A stretch of DNA of 64,000 nucleotides from Epiperipatus broadwayi. Its lineage: Eukaryota; Onychophora; Udeonychophora; Euonychophora; Peripatidae. The translations under genes and the position numbers were made by a program. The stretch covers positions 310,001 to 374,000 of the forward strand of contig JAQFVV010006473.1 in assembly GCA_028023455.1 (NCBI GenBank), read 5' to 3'. Position 1 is the first letter of the stretch, and every line of letters begins with the position of its first letter. The notes beneath the pieces were generated by a model that saw nothing but the letters and a program-made list of their open reading frames with translations, ran no database searches and was not told the origin of the DNA. Shown piece by piece: positions 49,560 through 61,200 of this stretch.

Positions 49560-49870
49560 TCATTACTTTATGTCCTATTAATCTTTTTTTGATGACAAAA
49601 TTAGTTTTACTAATATGTTTTGTCACACTGATATGGTTTGTAAAGTTTTCTTAAGAACAGTTGTTGGATAAGCATTCTTTATGAAAGATTATTTTATGTC
49701 AGACTTTTTAAAAAAATCATTAGCTTCTGAAGAAATTTCTTTTACTCTGTTCCATACTCCTACTGTAATATCACTTTTGGGGCTTCTTTCAGTAGAGTAC
49801 ATTCAAATTCTAAATATTTTTTTGATTTTCTTTTTCTGTAAAAAGTAATTATGATTTTATCATTATGGAG
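49560..49870 (-). pseudogene. Possible PLE reverse-transcriptase tail
   Basis: The minus strand reads VWNRVKEISSEANDFFKK, then SFIKNAYPTTVLKKTL, which resembles the PLE region 'E...l...l..NgYP..fi.k.i' after the RT thumb. Short and with stops; a weak call. Confidence 0.3.
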
Positions 49871-50179
49871 TCTTGACATAAGCGCTTTTAAGAATGTCAA
49901 TTTTTGTTCTTGCTATAATTTTATTGTAAATTTAATTTAATCAATAACATATTATTTTCAATTAAACTCACAATAGAATTATCATTTTAGTTGTTCTTTA
50001 ACAAGCCTCTCTCATGACATAATTTATACTACTATTAATAAAAATCTCTTTTCCTTCTTCTCATATAGAAAAAATACTTAACATTTATATGTAATCATGA
50101 AATAGTTATACTATCACTATGGATCAGAGGAAAATAAATTTATTAAGAAGTAGTGATTTGAAAAAAAATCCAGCATAGA

Positions 50180-50620
50180 ACAAATTCTGATGAAGAATGG
50201 TTATCTATTAACTATCATTAAAAAAAATATCAAATAAGCAGCAAAAACAAAATATCAAAATAAAAAAAATATTAATCACTGTTGAGTATTCATACATACC
50301 AAGGTAGCAGACAAACCAAAAAAATCTGCAATCAATATAATATCCAAACAGCTTTTCAAAATCATAATATACCATGAAGATAACAACCTGTACAAAATCT
50401 AAGCTTAAAATGCTGACAAATAAGAACTGCATCTATAAAATATGTATAAATGTAAAATAATATATATTGGTGAAATTATCTGCACCATCAAAATATAATT
50501 AGAAAGCAAGAACAGAATTAAAAATAAAAATAATGTAAAAAAACTGTTCACATGGCAATGGCAAATAACCACATAAGTTAATTTAGTGGAATAATCAATG
50601 ATGACCAGTCATTAATCATA
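50180..50620 (+). pseudogene. PLE GIY-YIG remnant
   Basis: LMKNGYLLTIIKKNI (near 50190-50235) matches the 'NGYp..fi.k.i' block. Further on KCKIIYIGEIICTIKI (near 50446-50493) has the YIG core, followed by NRIKNKNN. Several stops. It runs up to a (CA)n tract, after which another PLE fragment starts, so two different copies may be joined here. Confidence 0.45.
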
Positions 50621-50638
50621 CCCTTAAAAAAGGAATCA

Positions 50639-50656
50639 CACACACACACACACATA
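50639..50656. repeat. (CA)9 microsatellite
   Basis: Short CA run between two PLE remnants. Confidence 0.9.
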
Positions 50657-50759
50657 TATTTCTGATGATAGCCATTTTCACCGGGACCTTTTTGCTACTA
50701 ATAAAATGCTTCTTTATAATGGTTTTAATTACAACATTATTAATAGAGCTTATACATAT

Positions 50760-51368
50760 CAAAAGAAAAAAAGATTTTGATATATCAAAAATTAAGACAA
50801 TTTTGTCATATATAAAAGGAGTAACTGATAGAATTGGTAACATTTTAAAGAATAATAATATTCACATAATTTACACTACTTATAAAAAATTAGTGAAATA
50901 TTTCTACTTCCTAAAGATAAAATTGCTTTGGAGTGTCATGGTGTATATGAAATTCCATGTAGGGTCTGTCCACATACATATACAGGACAGACTAATCATA
51001 GAATAAATATTAGAAAGGAAGAACACATTCTGGCAGTGAGAGAAAAATCCAATTCATCAGCTATTTATTCTCATATAAAATTAACAAATCATGATATCAA
51101 TTTAAAAAAATCAAATATTTTAGCAAAAATTGAACAATATGACCAGAGATTGCTAAGAGAAGCTATAGATATTTTTAAAAGACCCAAGAGCATAAATGAA
51201 AGGTGTGAATTAAAGAAGATTAACAACATTTGGAAGAAGCTATTGGAAGAGAAAATAAATTTTAAAACTTCTCAACCAATAGAATTTAAATATGAGAAGA
51301 AAGAAAATGATAAAAACGATTTTAAATCTCACATGCATTTTTATGATTTGAGAAAGAGGACGCTCTGA
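50760..51368 (+). pseudogene. PLE C-terminus with GIY-YIG endonuclease
   Basis: The frame 50665-51006 reads SYIKGVTDRIGNILKNNNI, the conserved PLE 'yikGvtdrIgriL' block. A frameshift near 50925 leads into 50928-51368: HGVYEIPCRVCPHTYTGQTN (the GIY-YIG core, with Tyr-Thr-Gly in the second half), RINIRKEEHILAV, SAIYSHIKLTNHDIN and RLLREAIDIFKRP with the catalytic-type Glu. This belongs to a different PLE branch from the one at 9540-12965 (no Cys-rich linker, 'REAI.I.K' present). 5'-truncated at about 50660. The stop codon lies inside the hammerhead core that follows. Confidence 0.75.
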
Positions 51369-51401
51369 GGAAGGTACTTGATATTGTACTGAAACGTCAG
51401 C
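51362..51401 (+). ncRNA. Hammerhead-ribozyme-like motif overlapping a PLE stop codon
   Basis: The core CTGAGGA is at 51365-51371, of the form CUGANGA. Stem II is formed by A-GTAC and GTAC-T (51372-51377 with 51386-51390, one bulged G). GAA lies at 51391-51393. The palindromic stem III is ACGT (51394-51397), with C51398 as cleavage nucleotide (GUC). Stem I is GCT (51362-51364) with AGC (51399-51401), only 3 bp. TGA 51366-51368 is both the ORF stop and U4-G5-A6 of the core. Confidence 0.7.
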
Positions 51402-51893
51402 ATTTAGCTTTTTCACTACACAGAATATCCTGCAAATAGTAATAATAATATGACACACACACATATATATATATATACATATATATACTGACTATTGTTT
51501 TAGCATTTTAATACATTCATTATTAATAAATATAAAGATTAGTGACTTAGTTCCAAGCTAGCATTAATACTGGACAGTTTAGAAACATCTAAAAAGGATA
51601 AAATAATATTTAAAATGAGATGTCCTATATTAACCTGTGTATAATTATTAATTGCTGCATTTATTTAAAAATGTATAGATGAAATTTAAATTTTTCTAAA
51701 AACAGTTAACAGTTTAACTGGATGACTAAAATAGTGATATACATATATTCAAATTTATATATATTAAATACAGTAATATTCATACAAATTTAAGGTTATT
51801 TTATTAGAAGCGCTTTTAACTATATTTCTTATAGTCTTTGTCAACTATATAACGTTGAATAATTAAAATGAAACATCATTTTATAAATCCCAT

Positions 51894-51920
<27 letters not shown>

Positions 51921-51925
<5 letters not shown>

Positions 51926-52125
51926 CGGGACAGCCTATTTGATAGCCTTAGTTGAGGCATCAAATATAACGGAACGGCATTTAATCATCCCAGTTGATGT
52001 ATTAATTGTAATATAATCAATTATATTTAATGTTTAGAAATCATTAACTTAATGCTTCATAGTTAGGTTCGCCAAATATAACAGAATGGATTATATTTAA
52101 AATCTAAGTTGGTCTTGTTAAATAT
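51921..52125. repeat. Diverged ~44 bp minisatellite next to (TA)n
   Basis: After a (TA)n run (51893-51920), units starting TATAACGGGACAG (51921), TATAACGGAACGG (51965), TATAACAGAATGG (52077) and TATAAAGAGATG (about 52123) recur. The first two are 44 bp each and share AGTTGA(G/T)G and ATCAAA-like parts; the third follows a longer, degraded unit. Confidence 0.6.
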
Positions 52126-52449
52126 AAAGAGATGATTAAATTCCTTAGAAAGAGGATACGCATTTCACTACAATCGGACTTTGGGTCTTCAAGTAGAATG
52201 CTAGAAATGAATCGATGAAATACCAAGTCCATGATTATATATACCTCTATTATGCTAGCTCATTAATCTTTAAATAAGTTTAAATACAATTTAGACCAGG
52301 ACATCCATCTTTCATCCCTCTTTCAGTCACCATTATGCCACGATATTTAAACTCACGAGATTTGCAATCACTCTTTTCAGGAATAATTTCAAAAACAAGT
52401 TATTTCATATGCCTCTATATAAGCATTAATTATAACTATTATTCATATG

Positions 52450-52469
52450 ACACGACGCTCTTCCGATCT
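52450..52469 (+). other. Illumina adapter remnant (assembly artefact)
   Basis: ACACGACGCTCTTCCGATCT is identical to the last 20 bases of the standard Illumina TruSeq read-1 adapter. It is far richer in G+C than its surroundings. A chance match of 20 bases is implausible, so this marks untrimmed reads and a possible false join. Confidence 0.93.
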
Positions 52470-53902
52470 ATATAATATAATTCAATAATGATTAGACAAA
52501 GAGATCACGTTAACAAATCAATATTTAATAAACAATAAAAAATATAATAGAATAGATAATAAAATATTAATAAATAAATACGGATGAATTTTATCATTTT
52601 AAAAGAATATTAATAAATGATATTTTTTATTTAATACCCTACGATAAAACTCAATACTATAATAAACTTTCAAAAATTAAAGAAAATACTTAAATTAACA
52701 GATATATAAAAACAATATCTGGGTTCAAAAATTAATAATTTATGTAACTTATTAATTTATTTACCGTTCTTATTTATATGCTTCACAATTACCCATATAT
52801 AAGTATTATTTGCCATTGTATAACTTATATATTATATGTATTTTTAATAAATAAAAATACATTAAACGTTTACAATATTACGTAGTAAACACAATACAAT
52901 CCTGTTTAAGATATCTGTCAAATAATAACTATTTTTTATATCCCTCATCTAATTTAATGAATTATGTTAAGCTTTCAATTAATTATATTTAATAATAATA
53001 TAATTTTCCTTTTAAGATATATATGATGCGATGCCAAATTTGAAATAAAGATAATAATAATAATAATAAACATATTAAAATAATATAAGCATTATTATAA
53101 TATATGTAAATAAATAATAAAGGAAGCTTAGTTATAAGAGAGTTGAGAGTAGATATTGAAGTCTATAGTTCATCATCCCAATGAAGATCTCTTACGAAGC
53201 ATATCACCAATCCATTTGTACAATGATGATTCCATTTATCCTTAAACGATAAACTGTTAATAACATCCAATGACCGGATCAATGTGAAATAAAATAAATA
53301 TTCTTAATTAGATGTTCTTAATCTTCATTTCTCTATTATCACTAGACTTCTATATATTCAATATTTCAAAATATTTTAAAATACACAAGGTTGTTTAAAC
53401 CTTTTCGATATAATGAGTGTACTACTCAGTATTGTTTTTCCTTAATATATATAATTATCTTAAATTTATATATATCCGAAGAATAATGGAAATTAAAACA
53501 ACGTGTTTCAAAACTTAAACAGACGTTCTTTTCCTTTATATTGCTATTCCTTTAAGATTAGTAGAAAATTAAATATATTTTCCTTCAGACTTTGAATCCA
53601 CAAATTATTTTAATTTGAAAAAGTTAATATTTAAATTCCAATCGCAAATAGTAGTATGATAGAAGAAAAATGCTATTTTTAAGAAAAAGATTTTCTTTTT
53701 CTTTTGTTTTTTTTTTTTCAGACACGAACGAACCTCTTGTTATAAAGTTCATTTTATTCAACTATCAATTGTTCCCTGACATAGTTAAAAAAAATAAAAA
53801 AAAGTATTTATTCTACTCAAATCCATTCCAAACAGAATTTTTAAACTAAATAAAAAAGCTCAAAAAAAGCAAAAAATTATTTAAAAATTCCAAAAAAACC
53901 AG

Positions 53903-53986
<84 letters not shown>

Positions 53987-54280
53987 TTGAATATTACATA
54001 TATTTTGGAAAGAATACAGGCATCAAATTTAGTTTATTATATATTACCATTGCCAATAGTTAAAGAAAAAAAATATAAGAAGAGTGTTATCATGGTTATA
54101 TTAAAATTAAGTTTTAATATCTACTTGTTTCAATCATCACCATCTCTCATTGTTTATTTAAAAGGAGGATTTCATTTATTATTTAATTTGTGTGCTGCCT
54201 TGACAATAATTATTTAAGCATTAGCTGTGATAATATAATTTATATTTAATACAAGTTAGCTTTTGGAAGTTAGATTATGG
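52470..54280. other. Gene-free AT-rich stretch with a long (TA)n tract
   Basis: A (TA)n tract of about 35 units lies at 53913-53983. No gene is recognisable. The continuity of this segment with the sequence left of 52450 is doubtful because of the adapter. Confidence 0.55.
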
Positions 54281-54308
54281 TGTGTGTGTATATATATATA
54301 CACACACA
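54281..54308. repeat. Perfect 28 bp TG/TA/CA palindrome
   Basis: TG repeats, a TA run and CA repeats form a perfect palindrome of three dinucleotide types. It can form a hairpin or cruciform. Confidence 0.9.
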
Positions 54309-54680
54309 CATTGGAATTACCTATCTTTCATTCTTTGAATATTAAAAAATTATTTAAGATTAGTAGTGATCATAAAATGATTAGATCAATGATAAGAGAA
54401 ACATTGTTAATAGTTGCAAATTAGCAGTGCATAATGTGATAATTACAAAAATTATGCTTTTTAATATTAACAAAATTGAGAGCAAAATTTAAAAATGTAG
54501 GAACTCTAATAAAGTGTTAAAATTACTAGCAAATAGTGATTAAGAAGATATCCAGTTGAAAAATTGATTTTTGTTTTTCTATAGGGTTTCTGTTCAGGTA
54601 TGTGAAATAAATGCTGATAATCGATGATAATTTTCTTTCAGTAAAATTTTTGCTTAATAGAAAAGAATTTTTTTTTTAAG

Positions 54681-54777
54681 TGTCATAGCATCGGCCGGGA
54701 TGCGAACCCGCAACCTGGGCAACTGCCTGCAAATGCAAGGCAGTCACGCTGACCTCTTGACCACCAATGTAAGACTA
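54681..54777 (-). repeat. tRNA-derived SINE, copy 2
   Basis: On the minus strand: A-box-like TGGTCAAGAGG, the hairpin CTGCC...GGCAG in the anticodon-arm position, B box GGGTTCGCATCCC (within 54697-54709), and an acceptor-like stem CATTGG (54764-54769) with CCGATG (54689-54694). The flanks TAGTCTT and GATGCTATGACA match copy 1 at 25364-25462. An A-run follows on the minus strand. Confidence 0.65.
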
Positions 54778-54779
54778 GA

Positions 54780-57500
54780 AAAGACAATTTTTACAATCAA
54801 AAGACTGTATGTTATGCATTTATCAAGATTATGATTATCCTACATGGCGCAATAAAGTTGTTAAAATCAGATTTTAAAAGTATCCATGTATTCAGATTAT
54901 GCAGATTTACCATCAAAGCTATTATATTTTTCTATATCCTTCGTTTCCATTTATTTTTGAATAACTTGATATTCATTAACCACAAATAATAGATTGATAA
55001 TTAAATTGATTAAGGACTAACTACCTAAAAGAAAAGATCAATAAATATTTAAATCTGAGAATTTTTCTTGTATTCAAATCCCAAGTCAAGAGCATGGAGA
55101 CCAAATATGCTATCAATATATATCTTTCATAAAACATATATATATACAAACATTTTAAAATTTAGTTTACCGTGAACTTTTTCTTCTTCTAATATTTTTT
55201 TTTTAAAGTTCAGTGTTAGATCAATAAAGTCACAATGTAAAAGAAAATAAGCTTAGTGAATTTCTATCAGAGAGACAATCTCTGTTTTTCAACAGTAGAT
55301 TATAGAAATTTTAATCAACAAGCCAAAGAGACCCATTTAGTAACTGCGTCATTTACCTTATGTTTTATCTTTATCAGGAGATTAATGCAATCTCTGACAA
55401 ATAACCACAGTGTTTTAAACTTATAGATGTTTAACTGATTACATTTTTAACCCTTTCAATGCAGAGATTAATTTAATGTCTACAATTTAAGAGATGCGAT
55501 ACATTTGTTTTTAATAGTTTTAAATAAAATTAGATATTTACATTAAGCCAAAAATTCTAAGTACTTATGTTTTATTTGTGAAATAGCGAGAAGCTTATTA
55601 TTTAATCTTAAACATATAAATATACTTTTTTTTAACTATTATGCAAATATTTCTTCTCTCAGTTAAAATTCTTTCAACTTATTCTTTCTATCGTTTTCAA
55701 GTTTTTTAGCATGTTTTTTTTTTGTGGTTAAGAGTTTAGGGGTTTGAAGATTGATTGTAAGTCTGCGTTTTCTTATCTGATCACTCATCCATAGTCTTTA
55801 TTTTTTTTACTTCTGAAATTCCCACAATGCAATTTTTTACATTTTTTTTGAAGACTAATTTTTAATCATAAAATTATATCTAATACAAATATTGACTAAA
55901 CGATGTCTTTTTTTTTAAAAACAAGCATATTTTTTAAATATTATACTGAGAGTGACAAAGAAATTCTACAAGAGTTTTAGTTCTATTTCAATCTTTATTT
56001 TCATTATAAGTAAAAACCCTTTACTATCTAAGTTCAAATATTTATATAGTGAATTCAGCTGATTGGCTTACCTTATCTAATTTAAAATGAACTCATCCAA
56101 AATCGTTAAAACAAAGAATTATGCAATTAAATAAATATTTATTCCACAATCAAACAGACCAATAATAATAAATAACCATTCAAAGTAGGCAAACATTTAT
56201 TTTAATCTTTATTTATTATTAAATCCCATATCCATAAAATTAAAAGGCATAGCCAGAGCCATCATGTGAGTAAGAAGTTCATTTATGCAATGTAATTTTT
56301 GGTATTCCCCTTCATTCTTTCAAGTGCTTTTGCAAGAAAAACTTGAAAATATAGCTTTAATCATTTAATGTGTTTGGTAAACACCTTATATGCTTTATTT
56401 CTATAAAATAAACATGGAGAATAAAACACGTGCTAAAATAAAACATATTAATTAGATTCACATGTTATATCGATTAAACACCTTTCCATTAAGATCTTAA
56501 ATAAATTAGTTTACATGTAAAATTAAAATAATAGTAATGAAAACATTGCACTGCTCTCCTCCTCTTCTCAGTTGGTTCTGATATTATGTAAGTAATTATA
56601 TAATATATGTTACTAGATTATTAAAATATTATCTACATCCAGAATATGATTTTATGGAAGGTCCATTCTTCACAACAAGGACGAAAAAGAGCTTAGCATC
56701 TGGCTTATCTCCAGTTTTCTTTCTTAATCAATATTTACATCAACTTTAACCACCCAGATCAGTAATTTATTAAAAGTAGTTGTTTGTTTGAAAACCCATT
56801 AAAAATCTCTCATGCACTAATTAATAAAGTTATATTCCTTCAATAATAATATATTTACATTAATACTACTATTTAATTGTTTATCTATCAAAAAACTATA
56901 ATTTATTATATATATAGTCTGATATTTTAATTTTTCTTATTTACATTATTTATATTTTATTAGGATTGCCAAACTAAGTCATTTTAAATAATGCAGCTCT
57001 TATAACTTTTACATCTCATTAACACCTACTTGTTAAAGAAAGTTTTTTATTATCCAAATTCATTTATTATTTTTAAATCAGAATCCCCCTGGCACAAAAC
57101 TTTTTATGTTTTATATTAAAAAGGGAATAAACCTTGGTTTACAAATATAAAAATACTTTCACTTGTTTTCATTCAAAAATAAAAATTTCCCATGAAATTT
57201 ATTAATAATTGACTAATTTAACATGCATTATATTTTTAAAAATTATGTTTTTTACTCATTCTGTTTTTCTTAAATTTTAACTATAATGTGGATTATGGAT
57301 CAATTGGGAATTTTTAGCTAAAAAAATCACCCACATCCAAAAAAAAAGCTATTTAGTAAAATATGTAAAAAGATAATGCACCATCTAAAAAACAGATAAT
57401 ATCATTATTACAAATAGAAAAAGCTATTTAATAAAATGTGATAAAATATAATACAGGATAATAATAACAAAAAAAGAAAGATAACACTCTTAGAAAATGT
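54780..57500. other. Gene-free AT-rich stretch
   Basis: No frame, RNA gene or repeat is recognisable beyond homopolymer runs. Confidence 0.55.
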
Positions 57501-57504
57501 TAGC

Positions 57505-57565
57505 ACAACACAGCATCAAACCTTGATGTGACATTTCAGAGGTGGACATGCTACCAGTATTCTCA
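57505..57565 (-). repeat. tRNA-like sequence, probably a SINE remnant
   Basis: The minus strand reads CTGGTAGCATGTCCACC (A-box-like), and about 25 nt later CATCAAGGTTTGATG, a T-arm-like hairpin with a B box. Spacing suits a tRNA, but no complete cloverleaf forms. Confidence 0.35.
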
Positions 57566-57749
57566 AGTAAACAATACATTTAAAAGTCGTAAAACATAAT
57601 TGATAATGATAATTTCATCATATGCAGAATTACTGCAATTATGAGGCAAAATTTTAAAGATAAGTTTTATTTTTAAGTAAATTATTAATAATAATATGTT
57701 ACTTTTTATATAAATTAGGATATTTAAATAAAAATGTTTGGGAAAGCTA

Positions 57750-58240
57750 AACATTTTTATTTACATCTAAATTTGATTATAATTATAGTAATGAAACAGC
57801 ATCAACCTGTTTGGTTTTGTGCAATGATAGAGTGTATATAAAATATATTTCAAGGCTAGAGCAACTGCCACAATAAGTTTAAATAAAGAAATATTTATCT
57901 TATAATTTAAACAATAAATACTTATAATCAGAATGTATTTCTAGGAATAAAGAGATTCAGAAATCTAAACATTTATGTTTAAGTTGTATTAATTATCATA
58001 ACAAAATGGCATCTGTCTGTTCAGTTTAGCATAATAATAAGAGTATATATACTTCTTTCAAGCTTGTACCTAAAAATTTATAGCCTGGGTAATTGTCATA
58101 AATAAATTTAAGTAAAAATGTATTTTTCTTATATTCAGATAAAAAATATTTACACTCAAAACATATTTTTACTAATGAAATGATTTGAAAATGTAAATAA
58201 TTTTATTTACATATAAATTTTCTTAATTATCGTGTCTTGG
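57750..58240. repeat. Diverged ~220 bp tandem repeat
   Basis: Units starting ACATTTTTATTTACATCTAA (57750) and ACATTTATGTTTAAGTTGTA (57970) share a common order of words: AATTAT-ATAA-AAA-GCATC, CTGTTTGGTTTTG / CTGTTCAGTTTAG, TTTCAAG-CT, AATAAGTTTAA / AATAAATTTAA. A third, partial unit starts near 58197 (TAATTTTATTTACATATAAA). Confidence 0.55.
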
Positions 58241-58259
58241 TTCCCCAGTAGTGAAGCAC

Positions 58260-61200
58260 TTTTGAGTCTCACACAACTAACACACCTGCACATGGTTACT
58301 CTGGACCCACTAAAAGAATGATAGTGAGAGTCGATAATAATGTACTGAATAATATATAAAGTTAGACAATATTCTAGATAATTGGCTTGAGGAAATATGA
58401 ATAAATTTATAAAGAATATTATGAAATCACAATAATATACATTATAAACAAACCAATGTTAACAATATGTGAACAAAACTTAACTACTAAATAAAACATT
58501 TTTAATCTTTGTTAGGTTGAATGAGTAAATCCCTATTATGAAATAATATTAATATCAATAAACAAATTTATTTTGGTGAGAAAACTATTTCTGTATTTTT
58601 GTCAATACTAACAATTTTTAAATATTTTTGGTGCATATAGAATAACTCATGATGATATGATTAATGCATCTTCTTGTTATGCTCATGTCTTGGATGAATT
58701 ATGGAAACTTTTTCAGTTTACAAGATGACCTAAGAATTTTTTTTTGGATAGTGAGATAAATATTAGATAGCAACAAATTATTATTAACTAGAAATTAAAA
58801 ATTACAGATTAATCTGGACTGATTAGATAAGTGGCTGTGTTTTGAATGTAAATATCAATTTAAAAAGATCAAAATTTTTATCATGAATATCTTAAATTAG
58901 AAAATATATTTCATCTCTGGGTTTGATATATTGTTCAGTGAAAAGTGATCAGACAAAATATATTAAAAAGACATATACTAAGGAATAAAATTCAAGTCAA
59001 TTTGACTTTTATGACCAGAAGTCCTGTTAAACATATCTAGAGACAGCCTAACACTGCATGTTTCTATATCTATGACTTCTGCTATAATGTTTTCTGCAGC
59101 AATAGGGAATGGTTCTATTTGTCCTTAGATTTCTGAATCTCTGGAGTAATGAATAACATAATGAATCAATCACAAGATAACAACCACAATAATTTACAGA
59201 TTTAAGAGTGGAGTAATCAAACAGATTGAAGACTGGACTGAATAATAATAGTGGCTGTGACTTTATATACTTTCTTCTTTTTCATTTTTTTAATTTCTTA
59301 CCATTATTTTTAATTTTGATTGTAACTTGAATATGTTTATTAATTAATTTTTACATTTTTGTTAATCTAATTGATTTTTACATTGCATATTACCTAATCT
59401 TTTGCTTAGATTAATCTACTATTTTATTGATAGTTTACATAGTTTGTAGGTACTTCAATTAGTAATTTCAATTTCATTATCAACCAGTAATCTTGCAAAC
59501 TTAATTGCATTCCAAAGCTATTACTAATTAAATTTGATGCTGTTTTTACATTTTCTTATTGTAATTTATAAAAATTTATAAAAAGGAGTTTTTAAATATT
59601 TATTTTTAATTCTTTTCCCTACCCCATTTTCAATAAAAGCTTTATACTCTTTTAAAAGAAAATATAACATAATCTTTTTTATTTTTACAAAACTACATTG
59701 TAAACTACTTCTTTAGCTATTCTTTCAAATAAATTTGATCATCTATTTTTAACTTATGAAACATGCAACACAAATATATTTAAGTTTTATAACACATATC
59801 TCACTAGCATTATATCATCTCCCCACCACAGTTTGAGAAATAAAATGTGTCAATTTGATCCATTTTAGTTCTGACATTTTATTTTATTCTTTACTATTTG
59901 ATTTTTGATTTTTATTTATTTATTTATTTTTATCTAAAATAAGTGTAAGATTGCACATAAATCAATTAAACTGCAGAGATTGACCTTTCATATGCCACTC
60001 TTATCTCACAGGCTGTAATTTATGCTGACTGGCAATGATTATATCATGTGATGACCATGAGAGACAACATGCATTTTTTCAAATGTATACAAAGAGGTAT
60101 GAATGCCACAAATGACAGAAACCATCTGGCTTACATCCAACTTACACAATAAACATATACTCTAACATAGTTTTATCAAGTCCTGAAATTTCTCTATCAG
60201 AGGGTTGAATGAGTGCATGACTTTTTCCAGTGGGTCTGGATTCTAGAAAATAGGGGGTCACTGTGAATGGAAGAATTCATCCACTGACCATTTGGCTTAT
60301 ACTAAAAGCAATGACTATTATGGCATGTTGGAAATTTTTTTTCCAATGAACTGATTTGTGGCTTATGCTGGAATTATATTTTCCAACACACACATTTTTA
60401 TATAAGGAACTGAAACTACTTCCAACATATCAAATGGGTCCAGGTTCTTTCTACAGGATCCTCATCCTATTGGACTATCCTTCTCATTTTCATGACCTTA
60501 GGAGTCTTAAGTTCACACAGTAATAGCCTATACTTGATATATTTTCCTCAACCTTTATCTGCACATTCCCCTCCCTCCATGACTCTAATAACCTATATAC
60601 AATCTACACTTACTTGAAAGATTATTTGCAACATTTTATTTAATTTTTATGATAGAATTCATTTATTTATTACAGGATTTATTCAATCTATTTACTTTTT
60701 TATCACATTTTGATTCTCTATAATAAAAACTTTTATTTTATTATTGTATATTATCTCTAAAACTTTATTATTTTACTCTATTTCATTATCTTTTATTTCA
60801 CTTCCTTTATCATATATAAACTTGAATAAAAAACTCTTTTATTTTCATTACTAATTCTTAAAAAATCGTTATTTATTTAAGTCCATTTCATTCTCATAAT
60901 CCATGTACAGTAAACTTTTCCTTTTTAAAAAAAATCCATCCAGTTAATATAAGCTCTAAAGCCCCCTAACATTTGTCAGGTAGTTTTTCTATTTTTGTTA
61001 TTTTTTTCTGTGTTTAAATTGAATGAAGTGTAAAACTAACTCCAAAAACACCCCCCTCAGACCTCTCTAATTTTCATCTAGCTATAAACAACCTCAATAA
61101 GGAATTCATTTATCTCTCTGCCCTATTTTTCATCTCTCCTTTTTATTTACAATTCATATACTTTTTTAATCTTTTATTTTATATTTTTAACTATTATTAA

